NCBI GenBank assembly: GCA_022866195.1
Contig: JALHUF010000580.1
Location: 1 to 8,395 of the forward strand
DNA length: 8,395 bases
Direction: 5' to 3'
DNA from: Terriglobia bacterium
GTDB taxonomy: Bacteria > Acidobacteriota > Terriglobia > UBA7540
Shown here: piece after piece, positions 1 through 7,513 of the stretch
How positions within the stretch are numbered: the stretch's first letter is position 1
How the letters are laid out: each line of letters begins with the position of its first letter
Notes under the pieces: generated by a model
The model's database searches: none
Told to the model about the DNA's origin: nothing
What the model saw: the letters and a program-made list of their open reading frames with translations, nothing else
Program-made: the position numbers and the translations under genes

Positions 1-180
1 AAGAAGACTGAAGAGGGCAAGGTCATCCCCCTCGACGTGAAAAAGGGCGACCGGATCCTGTTCGGGAAGTACTCCGGCACCGAAATCAAGATCGACGACC
101 AGGAGTACCTGATCGTGCGCGAGGACGAAGTGCTGGGCGTGCTCGAAGCGACTAAAGCCCACTCGGGCGGCAAGAAGTAA
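1..180 (+). CDS. groES: Co-chaperonin GroES, C-terminal part (5' end outside window)
   Basis: GroES forms the seven-subunit lid that caps the GroEL barrel in the cytosol during ATP-driven protein folding. Only the last 59 codons and the TAA stop are present, read in frame 1 from the first base. About 40 residues, including the start and most of the mobile loop, should lie upstream, given a usual family length of about 95-100. The visible part holds the family signature: [20 protein letters not shown], then GTEIKI, then [15 protein letters not shown]. This is the C-terminal half of the beta-barrel. The tail ends in a lysine- and glycine-rich stretch. groEL follows 130 bases downstream on the same strand, the standard groES-groEL operon order. 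The operon promoter, and any CIRCE heat-shock operator, would be upstream and cannot be seen. Identity is secure from the motif string and the neighbour. Confidence 0.97.
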   Translation, partial: KKTEEGKVIPLDVKKGDRILFGKYSGTEIKIDDQEYLIVREDEVLGVLEATKAHSGGKK

Positions 181-193
181 CGTGACCCGGGGT

Positions 194-214
194 GGTCAGT
201 TGTCAGTGGTCAGT
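194..214 (+). repeat. Short heptamer tandem array in the groES-groEL gap
   Basis: Three adjacent 7-base units read KGTCAGT (GGTCAGT, TGTCAGT, GGTCAGT) starting 13 bases after the groES stop. The next heptamer position diverges. The array lies in transcribed spacer between two co-oriented operon genes. Comparable degenerate heptamer repeats are known between genes in cyanobacteria, and I recall them from Acidobacteriota; no function is established for this one. Confidence 0.7.
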
Positions 215-225
215 CACTAACAGAG

Positions 226-238
226 CCAAGGCCTTTGG
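226..238 (+). other. Small stem-loop between the two spacer arrays
   Basis: CCAA (226-229) pairs with TTGG (235-238) around a GGCCT loop, and an AAGGCCTT palindrome lies within it. The stem is only 4 bp and has no T-run after it, so it is not a terminator. It may be incidental. It is listed because it lies between the two heptamer arrays of the groES-groEL spacer. Confidence 0.25.
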
Positions 239-244
239 TGATAA

Positions 245-1996
<1,752 letters not shown>

Positions 1997-1998
1997 GA

Positions 1999-2040
1999 AC
2001 AGTCGACAGTCAACAGTCGACAGTTGACAGTTCACAGTTT
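1999..2040 (+). repeat. Six-unit heptamer array directly after groEL
   Basis: Six perfectly phased 7-base units begin two bases after the groEL stop. All start with ACAGT, followed by CG, CA, CG, TG, TC and TT in order. Because GTCGAC is self-complementary and GTCAAC pairs with GTTGAC, the array can form several alternative small hairpins in the groEL 3' untranslated region, upstream of the terminator. It resembles intergenic short tandem repeats with 7-base periods. No coding role is apparent. Confidence 0.85.
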
Positions 2041-2044
2041 GTAG

Positions 2045-2070
2045 CGCAGGTTTCGGTTTTGAAACCTGCG
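2045..2070 (+). other. Perfect 10-bp stem-loop between array and terminator
   Basis: CGCAGGTTTC (2045-2054) pairs perfectly with GAAACCTGCG (2061-2070) around the loop GGTTTT. No T-run follows, so this is not a standard terminator by itself. In the 3' untranslated region of groEL it could protect the message from 3' exonucleases. It could also be a copy of a dispersed palindromic (REP-like) element, which would need a genome-wide count to decide. Confidence 0.7.
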
Positions 2071-2080
2071 GCAGTTGAAG

Positions 2081-2108
2081 GGGCGGGGATGGTTTCCCCG
2101 CCCTTTTT
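2081..2108 (+). terminator. Rho-independent terminator of the groES-groEL operon
   Basis: The 9-bp perfect GC-rich stem GGGCGGGGA (2081-2089) pairs with TCCCCGCCC (2095-2103) around the loop TGGTT and is followed at once by TTTTT (2104-2108). This is a textbook intrinsic terminator on the plus strand, 85 bases after the groEL stop. It lacks a T-run on the other side, so it probably does not terminate the convergent minus-strand gene. Confidence 0.9.
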
Positions 2109-2182
2109 GGTTTGGGATGGCGAGACTGGCGGCCGTTTCTGCAGCGGGCGGTCGCTGAGTTCCAACAACCGTTAAAGGGCAG

Positions 2183-3289
2183 TCAACGGGCCTCGCCCAG
2201 GGCGCGCTTGGTGATGGCCTGCCTCACCGCATCGTCCAGAAGCAGTTCCAAGTGGTAGAGGACGACGCCGGCTTCAGCTTGCCGCGCCGCCTCCAGATCG
2301 CTCTCATAATGCGCCGGCGGCATGGGCGGGAACTGGGGGCTGTCGGGGCCGACCTCGATGGAAGGTAGCAGCTTCGCGGCCGGCACTTCGGTAAGTAGTG
2401 CGCGGTCGAGCTTTTCCACCCACCCCGGCCCGCGGTGGGTAAGCGCGGAATAGGCCATCGGAGAAACATAGTCAAAGAACGGCGCCAGAAGGCGGAAGTC
2501 CTGGCCGACGATTTTCTGGCGCGCTCCATTGAACTCGTCCCGCGTCCAAGGCACAGCGTGCAAGACAATCGGCAGACCGGGAAATTCCTGGCGGATGGAT
2601 CCCGTGAGTTCACGGGCATTTTCCGCGATACGCTTTACCCGCCACTGGTACCACGCGTCGCGATGCTTGCTCCAGATTTCCTCGATGAGTTCACGATTGG
2701 CGTCGGGGGCTTCAGCGACGGTTCGATGACGGAGTTCAAGGCGAGTGGACCTCAAGAAATCTTCGAGACAACTTCGATCAAAGCAAAAGGCGGGGAAATT
2801 CACCGGGCCTTTTTGCGGGTCCACGCCCTCCCAGTAAATGAAGAAGCGGAAATAGTCGAGCGTCACACCGTCGGGCTTCAGGCGCTGGAGGGCAGCCCGG
2901 ATCTGGTCCATCTTGGCGCGGCGGAAATCTTGCCGCGAGGGGCAGATCATCACGTCGCCCTCGCGCCGCGCCGGCCGGCCCTCACGATCGATGCTCACCA
3001 GGCTCGCGTCCTGCTTCGCCGCCTCCGGATCGTTGAACGTACGAATGATGAGGAAATACTTCAGACCAGCCGCGCGGCACTGCTCGCGAAATGAAATCGA
3101 TGTGGCCAGTTCATCACCGACGAACAGCGTGTTGAAGCCCAGAGATTTTGCGAACTCCACCAGCTCTCTCGGGTCACGGACCGGGCCATAGACCTTGGCC
3201 CCCAGGATTGGCGCGCCTTGCCCGAAAGCAACGGACGACAGAAAGATGAAGAACAAGCCTGCCATGACGGTCGTCGTCGGCCGCATCAT
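2183..3289 (-). CDS. Exported TIM-barrel protein, putative glycoside hydrolase (GHL/DUF4015-like)
   Basis: The 368-residue protein has an N-terminal signal peptide: a hydrophobic core at residues 9-21, then AFGQG as the likely cleavage area, so it should leave the cytoplasm. No lipobox cysteine is seen. The rest alternates predicted strands and helices as a TIM barrel would. PDGVTLDYFRF (139-149) strongly resembles the strand-4 motif DGVxxDYxRF of glycoside-hydrolase-like families, where the Asp (145 here) is usually taken as catalytic. GQDFRLLAPFFDYVSPMAYS (262-281) matches a second conserved barrel motif in such proteins. Tandem ATGs (3289 and 3286) follow GGGAGGG. The second, with 5 bases of spacing, is the better-placed start and would shorten the protein by one residue. 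The substrate is unknown. It is transcribed divergently from the GH94-like gene, suggesting a shared role in processing extracellular carbohydrate. The fold call is fairly safe; enzyme activity is inferred. Confidence 0.85.
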   Translation of the reverse strand: MMRPTTTVMAGLFFIFLSSVAFGQGAPILGAKVYGPVRDPRELVEFAKSLGFNTLFVGDELATSISFREQCRAAGLKYFLIIRTFNDPEAAKQDASLVSIDREGRPARREGDVMICPSRQDFRRAKMDQIRAALQRLKPDGVTLDYFRFFIYWEGVDPQKGPVNFPAFCFDRSCLEDFLRSTRLELRHRTVAEAPDANRELIEEIWSKHRDAWYQWRVKRIAENARELTGSIRQEFPGLPIVLHAVPWTRDEFNGARQKIVGQDFRLLAPFFDYVSPMAYSALTHRGPGWVEKLDRALLTEVPAAKLLPSIEVGPDSPQFPPMPPAHYESDLEAARQAEAGVVLYHLELLLDDAVRQAITKRALGEAR

Positions 3290-3290
3290 T

Positions 3291-3297
3291 CCCTCCC
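3291..3297 (-). promoter_or_regulatory. Ribosome binding site before tandem ATG starts
   Basis: Minus-strand GGGAGGG lies 1 base from the first ATG (3289) and about 4-5 bases from the second (3286). Normal spacing favours initiation at 3286. Confidence 0.6.
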
Positions 3298-3369
3298 TAG
3301 ACGAATCGCCCCTGAAAGCCGTTGGTCAACCTCGTGTTGTCAGGCCCTCCCGGAATTCGTCGGGGTGAT

Positions 3370-3390
3370 GTTACCATTGCCCCTGGTATC
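3370..3390. promoter_or_regulatory. Operator-like inverted repeat TACCA-N7-TGGTA
   Basis: TACCA (3372-3376) and TGGTA (3384-3388) are perfect inverted arms around 7 bases. A further G/C pair outside one mismatch gives 6 of 7 matches. The repeat overlaps a weak minus-strand promoter-like pair: TTGCGG, 16 bases, TAACAT (about 3371-3398). TGGTA/TACCA arms recall LacI-type sugar-regulator operators, which would suit a carbohydrate locus. No regulator gene lies in the window, and such a short repeat can arise by chance. Confidence 0.25.
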
Positions 3391-3490
3391 CGCAAGCGGC
3401 GAGTGTTCTCGCTCCGCCCGCCGAGATGACGTGCCGGGCTTGAGAGCACGCACTGAATCCCGCAAGCCAATGGGCCAGACACGATGTCCC

Positions 3491-3519
3491 TCGAAAAGCC
3501 TCTGCATTAGAGTTAGCAT
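3491..3519 (+). promoter_or_regulatory. Weak sigma70-like promoter candidate for the GH94-like gene
   Basis: TCGAAA (3491-3496) and TAGCAT (3514-3519) are separated by 17 bases, each matching the sigma70 consensus at 4 of 6 positions. This would leave a leader of over 100 bases before the ATG at 3640. The match is weak and consensus-based only. Confidence 0.2.
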
Positions 3520-3639
3520 TCATGCCGCGGCCAGGCCTTAGCGACAGCTCGCGGCACTCGGCCGCCAAGCCAGGCTCCGGTCGGCGCCTTTCGATAACGC
3601 CCTTGGGCCCGGAAATTCAGCCGGGGAGAGCAGGATGCC

Positions 3640-6480
3640 ATGTTCGATCGTCGTCAATTCCTAACACTTCTGGGGCTAACGGCCGCCAGCGGCACCCCTT
3701 CCTTGGGTTTCACCGGAACGCTGAGCCACCAAGACGCACCGAAGGGCAAGACAGCAAGGAAAGCATATGGCTCCGGATACTTCGGCGAATGGATCGAGGA
3801 CCAGCACGGCTTGCCGGCTTACCGATACACCTGCAACCAATTGACAGACCCCAAGGCCAAAACGCCCGTGAATACTGTCTGGCGGTCGCCGACTGACCAG
3901 ACGCATCAGGTGGGCAACGATAGACTGGTGGCTGCCGTTTCTAACTACGGCTATGTTCAGGTTCGGCAGGATGAAGGCAGCCCCAAATTCCTCAACGACT
4001 ACTTCCCTGAACAGAACCTCTACGGGGCCGGGCTGGGTTATCTCACCGATGGCCAGCTTCTGCTCTCCACCTACTACCCCGGCAACGCCGACAGGTTCGA
4101 ACGGGTTTTCGGCATGGGATACTTCCAGAAGACGGTGGCGGCGGGCCCGTACAGCATCGATCAGGTGATTTTCGCCCCCTTTGGCGACGACCCCTTGCTG
4201 ATCTCCCAGGTCACGCTGACCAACAGCGGCCCTGCACCAGCCGACCTGCGTTGGGTGGAATACTGGGGCTGCCAGGTTTACCAGTTTTCGTACCGGGCAC
4301 TGCTGATCGCGGCTCTTCAACTGAATATGAGAAAAGCCGCAGCAGTGCGGCACAGCCTCGCGGAACGCTTCGCCCACAGTTTTCAGGCCCTTCAGGGTGG
4401 AGTCGGATTGCTGGAGACAAAGCAGTTTCTAGGAAGGACACCCGAAGATGAAAAAGTCTGGGCGCAGGTCGAGCAGTATCTCACCGCCAACCCGAAAACC
4501 TTTTTCGGCACCCCGCAGCCTCCCCCGGTAAAGGAGGCAGCCTTTGAGGACTTGGCGCCGCCACTCACCTTCCTGGTCTCCCTCGACGCCCCCGCCGACA
4601 GCGTGGCAACCGACGGCAAGGCCTTCTTCGGCGCCGGCGGGCCGTTGCAGCCTGCGGGCATGCAAAAGCCTTTGGACGGCAACCTCAACGCGTCGGGCAG
4701 CGAAAGTGCCCTGCTGCTTGAGCGCCGGCTGAGGCTTACATCGGGTGAAAAGCGCACTCTTTACTTTGCCTACGGCTACTTGCCGGAAGGATTTCAGGTC
4801 GAGGGTCTTCTGACCAAATACAGGAAGGATTTGCCCTCGCTCTGGTCGCGCTCCAGCCGCCGCTGGAAGGACGACGGCCTTCGTCTGTCCGTGCCCGGCG
4901 AGCCCTGGGTGGAGCGCGAACTGACGTGGCACAACTATTACCTGCGCAGCGCCTCGACCTATGACAGCTTTTTCCGCGAACACATCCTGTCGCAGGGCCA
5001 CGTCTATCAATACATCATGGGATTTCAAGGCGCGGCGCGCGACCCTCTCCAACACGCCATGCCTTTCCTCTTCAGCCATCCCGAACGAGTGAAGGAAATC
5101 CTTCGCTATACGCTCAAAGAGGTGCAGCCCGACGGCACGATACCCTACGGGATCGTAGGGCAAGGCATGATCATGCCCGTCATCTTCCGCCCCAGTGACC
5201 TGGAGCTGTGGCTCCTCTGGCTGGCCAGCGAATATGTTCTGGCAACGCGCGATTCTGGTTTCCTGGAGGAGGCGCTTCCCACCTACCCGCTTTACGGCCC
5301 CACGGCCGGCAAGGAGACTGCCCGCAACCTCCTGCACCGCTGCTTCCGGCATCTGGTTGACGTCACGGGCACCGGCGAGCATGGCCTGCTGCGCCTTTCC
5401 AACGGCGATTGGAACGATACCGTGGTGGTGGGCCACGTTCCACCGGCTCAGTACGATGAAGTCCACCGCGTCGCCGAAAGCATGCTCAACGCGGCGATGG
5501 CCACGTACGTTCTCGACCTCTATGCACGCATGCTGACCTACGTTGGCGACCGGGAAATGGCAGCGGAAGCAAGCCGGTTTGCCGAGGCTCAACGAAAAGC
5601 CGTGCGCGCGCAATGGACGGGACGCTGGTTCCGACGAGCGTGGCTAACTCCCCAACTGGGCTGGGTAGGTGAGGACCGGCTTTGGCTAGAACCACAGCCC
5701 TGGGCCGTGCTCGGCGGCGCGGCAAGTCCGGAGCAGGCACAAACACTCGTCCAAGCCGTTGACGAGTTGGTTCGCCGACCTTCGCCCATCGGCGCCATGC
5801 TTATAAACCAGGGGATCAAGATGATGATTTCCAAGCCGGGGGAGGCAGCAAACGGCGGTGTCTGGCCCTCCATCACCGGCACCTTGATCTGGGCGCTGGC
5901 CAAGGTGGACGGCAAGATGGCCTGGGACGAATGGAAGAAGAATTCCCTGGCACGGCATGCAGAGGCCTATCCGGAGATCTGGTACGGTATCTGGAGCGGC
6001 CCTGACACTTACAACTCGGTGCTCTCCAAGTTTCCTGGCCAAACAATGTTTGACGAGGCGCTGCTGAAGGAAGCGAAACCCGGGCAGCCGCCAGCCGGAT
6101 TAGGCTTCGGCTGGACGGATTTCCCGGTCATGAATATGCACCCTCATGCCTGGCCTTTGTATAGCGCCACGAAGCTCCTCGGCATTGAGTTCACTGAAGA
6201 AGGCGTTCTGCTGGCGCCCGCGCTGCCCCTCGAGAGCTACCGGTTTCAATCGCCTCTGGTGGGTGTCGTCAAGACTGCCGACCGATACGAAGGTTGGTAT
6301 GAGCCGAAAGTCGCAGGCCAATGGACCATCAGCTTAGGGTTGCCGCCCGAGGAGCAGGAACGCTTTAAGACCCTGCGTGTGAATGGGAAGAAGGAGGCCC
6401 TCAGGCGCACTTCCGATCGGCGCATTAAATTCCAGGGGTCCGGTGCGCCCGGCAATCCCCTTCGCTGGGTTGTTAGTTAG
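3640..6480 (+). CDS. Tat-exported GH94-like (cellobiose phosphorylase-related) protein
   Basis: The 946-residue protein begins MFDRRQFLTLLG, a twin-arginine (Tat) signal with RR at 4-5, so it is probably exported folded. Residues about 90-215 fit the N-terminal beta-sandwich of GH94 (DDPLLISQVTLTNSGPAPADL at 183-203, interrupted comparison from memory). An (alpha/alpha)6 barrel spans about 425-850, and a small C-terminal sheet domain follows. HGLLRLSNGDWNDTVVVG (581-598) holds the family acid motif GDWND, with Asp593 or its neighbour Asp590 as proton donor. Features that usually bind phosphate in GH94 phosphorylases look changed. NGGxxxH reads NGGVWPS (738-744, His to Ser), and the late TG(S/T)A motif aligns with MHPH (833-836). 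RDxxQD reads RDPLQH (467-472). This favours a hydrolase or transglycosylase over a phosphorylase. The start has AGGA 4 bases upstream and GGGGAG further up. Fold confidence is high; activity and substrate are unknown. Confidence 0.88.
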   Translation: MFDRRQFLTLLGLTAASGTPSLGFTGTLSHQDAPKGKTARKAYGSGYFGEWIEDQHGLPAYRYTCNQLTDPKAKTPVNTVWRSPTDQTHQVGNDRLVAAVSNYGYVQVRQDEGSPKFLNDYFPEQNLYGAGLGYLTDGQLLLSTYYPGNADRFERVFGMGYFQKTVAAGPYSIDQVIFAPFGDDPLLISQVTLTNSGPAPADLRWVEYWGCQVYQFSYRALLIAALQLNMRKAAAVRHSLAERFAHSFQALQGGVGLLETKQFLGRTPEDEKVWAQVEQYLTANPKTFFGTPQPPPVKEAAFEDLAPPLTFLVSLDAPADSVATDGKAFFGAGGPLQPAGMQKPLDGNLNASGSESALLLERRLRLTSGEKRTLYFAYGYLPEGFQVEGLLTKYRKDLPSLWSRSSRRWKDDGLRLSVPGEPWVERELTWHNYYLRSASTYDSFFREHILSQGHVYQYIMGFQGAARDPLQHAMPFLFSHPERVKEILRYTLKEVQPDGTIPYGIVGQGMIMPVIFRPSDLELWLLWLASEYVLATRDSGFLEEALPTYPLYGPTAGKETARNLLHRCFRHLVDVTGTGEHGLLRLSNGDWNDTVVVGHVPPAQYDEVHRVAESMLNAAMATYVLDLYARMLTYVGDREMAAEASRFAEAQRKAVRAQWTGRWFRRAWLTPQLGWVGEDRLWLEPQPWAVLGGAASPEQAQTLVQAVDELVRRPSPIGAMLINQGIKMMISKPGEAANGGVWPSITGTLIWALAKVDGKMAWDEWKKNSLARHAEAYPEIWYGIWSGPDTYNSVLSKFPGQTMFDEALLKEAKPGQPPAGLGFGWTDFPVMNMHPHAWPLYSATKLLGIEFTEEGVLLAPALPLESYRFQSPLVGVVKTADRYEGWYEPKVAGQWTISLGLPPEEQERFKTLRVNGKKEALRRTSDRRIKFQGSGAPGNPLRWVVS

Positions 6481-6598
6481 AAGGGAGCCAGGACAGACTT
6501 CCCCTTGCATGGCCCCGGGGAACAACGCTGGAATGCAGCAGGAAATGACGGAATGTCGTGCCTCTCTGGCGAACCAAATCTTCACAGGCCATCGGACA

Positions 6599-6612
6599 CA
6601 ACGTCGGCGTTG
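6599..6612 (+). other. Stem-loop CAACG-TCGG-CGTTG
   Basis: A 5-bp perfect stem with a 4-base loop directly precedes the AT-rich stretch upstream of the DUF47 gene. It has no T-run. It could be a small operator-like dyad or chance. Confidence 0.3.
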
Positions 6613-6680
6613 AAATAACCCCATTAACGTCAAATAGATAGAAAGATACCGGGATCCGAGTGGTAACTGTTAATGCGTCT

Positions 6681-6715
6681 CTTCAGCCTTCTGAAGCTTG
6701 GCCTTGGTTGAGGCC
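6681..6715 (+). other. Two adjacent stem-loops in the DUF47 gene leader
   Basis: CTTCAG (6681-6686) pairs with CTGAAG (6691-6696) around CCTT. Three bases later GGCCT (6700-6704) pairs with AGGCC (6711-6715) around TGGTTG. If transcribed they would form a paired structure about 50 bases before the ribosome binding site. No known riboswitch is recognised. Confidence 0.35.
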
Positions 6716-6764
6716 CTTGCGTCGGCGGCCAAGTTCGGAGACAATAAGCTTTAGAAATCCCACA

Positions 6765-6770
6765 GAGGAG
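6765..6770 (+). promoter_or_regulatory. DUF47 gene ribosome binding site selecting a GTG start
   Basis: GAGGAG lies 5 bases before GTG at 6776 and 3 bases before an out-of-frame ATG at 6774. The protein family begins close to LIPRDEKFYDLF, which only the GTG frame encodes, so the site serves the GTG. Confidence 0.8.
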
Positions 6771-6775
6771 CAAAT

Positions 6776-7387
6776 GTGCAACTCATACCGCGCGACGAGA
6801 AGTTCTACGACCTTTTCCGCGCGCAAGCGGAGAACATCCACAAGGCCGCGCAGATGCTGGTGGCCCTTTTCGAGAACTTCCAGGACGTTGAGAAGCACGT
6901 AGCCGAGATCAAGTTTGTAGAGCACAAAGGCGACCAGCTCACGCACGAGCTGATGATGAAGCTCAACCAGACGTTCATCACGCCTTTCGACCGGGAGGAC
7001 ATCCACGCCCTGGGTTCGGCGCTCGATGACGTGCTCGACCTGGTGGATGCGGCGGCCAGCCGCCTGGTGATTTACAAGGTCACCGCCGTGACGCCGGGCG
7101 CCCGGCAGCTCTCCAAGGTGATCGCGCACGGCACAGAGATTATCCTCAAGGCCGTCTCCCAGCTCGGCAAACCGGACCACATCCTCGAGTACTGCGAACA
7201 GATCTCCCAGATCGAGGAGGAAGCTGACCGCATCAAGGGTGAATGCGTCGCGCGGCTTTTCGAGCACTCCATTGACCCGATCGAGATCATCAAGTGGAAG
7301 GAAATCTACGAGGTCCTGGAAGCCACCACGGATAAGTGCGAGGACGTCGGTGACGTGCTGGAAGCCGTGGTCTTGAAAGCCGCCTGA
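6776..7387 (+). CDS. DUF47/PhoU-like phosphate transport regulator
   Basis: This 203-residue, all-helical cytoplasmic protein belongs to the DUF47 family (PF01865), relatives of PhoU that usually sit beside PiT permeases and are thought to modulate phosphate uptake. The family start motif LIPRDEKFYDLF is at residues 3-14. Acidic metal-binding-type motifs follow: EHKGDQLTHEL (49-59), FITPFDREDIHALGSALDDVLD (67-88, interrupted by conserved acidic positions), IEEEADRIKGE (146-156), and the closing ATTDKCEDVGDVLE (183-196). The length matches the family's usual size of about 205-210. The start is GTG with GAGGAG five bases upstream. An overlapping out-of-frame ATG at 6774 opens only a short frame. 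The PiT permease gene follows after 126 bases on the same strand, supporting a two-gene phosphate unit. Membership is near certain; the mechanism of control is inferred from family context. Confidence 0.95.
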   Translation: MQLIPRDEKFYDLFRAQAENIHKAAQMLVALFENFQDVEKHVAEIKFVEHKGDQLTHELMMKLNQTFITPFDREDIHALGSALDDVLDLVDAAASRLVIYKVTAVTPGARQLSKVIAHGTEIILKAVSQLGKPDHILEYCEQISQIEEEADRIKGECVARLFEHSIDPIEIIKWKEIYEVLEATTDKCEDVGDVLEAVVLKAA

Positions 7388-7422
7388 AGATCTTGCTCAT
7401 CCCGGCCGGAGACAACCGAGGC

Positions 7423-7462
7423 CCGCCGTCCCGCCTCCCTGACGGCGGTGCAGGCAGCCTGC
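7423..7462 (+). other. Tandem GC-rich hairpins between DUF47 and PiT genes
   Basis: CCGCCGTC (7423-7430) pairs perfectly with GACGGCGG (7441-7448) around a 10-base loop. Immediately after, GCAGG (7450-7454) pairs with CCTGC (7458-7462). GAATTGTTTC follows rather than a clean T-run. The pair could partly attenuate transcription or stabilise the upstream message, giving different DUF47 and permease levels. Confidence 0.45.
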
Positions 7463-7494
7463 GAATTGTTTCGAACGGACCGGAGCAGATGCCG

Positions 7495-7502
7495 AGGAGG
7501 GG
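7495..7502 (+). promoter_or_regulatory. Strong Shine-Dalgarno poorly spaced from the PiT start
   Basis: AGGAGGGG is a near-perfect anti-16S match. It lies 11 bases from the PiT ATG (7514), longer than usual, and directly abuts an ATG at 7503 that opens a 12-codon frame ending at 7541. The PiT frame has no other ATG, GTG or TTG start visible nearby upstream. Confidence 0.6.
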
Positions 7503-7513
7503 ATGCTTCTTCT

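Larger units (their letters stand above)
3290..3639. other. 350-base divergent intergenic control region
   Basis: No convincing gene lies between the two divergently transcribed exported-protein genes. A small plus-strand frame from 3522 runs 3' into the GH94-like gene out of frame and has low-complexity, arginine/proline-rich content, so it is a shadow. The region must hold promoters for both directions. Visible candidates are an operator-like inverted repeat (3370-3390), a weak minus-strand promoter overlapping it, and a weak plus-strand promoter (3491-3519). A GGCTTG/CAAGCC inverted repeat (3437-3442 and 3463-3468, 20-base gap) is also present but weak. No tRNA or riboswitch-like architecture was seen. 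Confidence 0.6.
6481..6775. other. Intergenic region and leader of the DUF47-PiT unit
   Basis: No gene is supported in these 295 bases. The first part holds TTCCCC (6499-6504) pairing with GGGGAA (6517-6522) across 12 bases, without a T-run, so it is at best a weak 3'-end structure for the GH94-like gene. An AT-richer stretch at 6610-6650 contains TTGAAA (6610-6615) and TAG/TA-rich sequence, but no well-spaced -10 box. This is nevertheless the likeliest place for the DUF47 promoter. Three small perfect stem-loops occur between 6599 and 6715. I could not recognise a good Pho box (two CTGTCAT-like repeats); CTGTTAA at 6667-6673 is a lone partial match. Confidence 0.5.

Noticed and set aside
2435..3094. 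219-codon plus-strand frame opposite the TIM-barrel gene
   Set aside because: The minus strand carries the signal peptide, Shine-Dalgarno and conserved DYFRF and SPMAY motifs. The plus frame has none.
3522..3896. 124-codon frame bridging the spacer and the 5' end of the GH94-like gene
   Set aside because: It overlaps the Tat-signal coding sequence in another frame, and its composition is Arg/Pro/Ser-rich without motifs.
4429..5613. 394-codon antisense frame within the GH94-like gene
   Set aside because: Shadow of a real gene with clear family motifs; no ribosome binding site or domain was seen.
6660..6680. Pho box ahead of the DUF47 gene
   Set aside because: CTGTTAA at 6667 resembles half a site, but the second repeat at the required 11-base spacing is a poor match.
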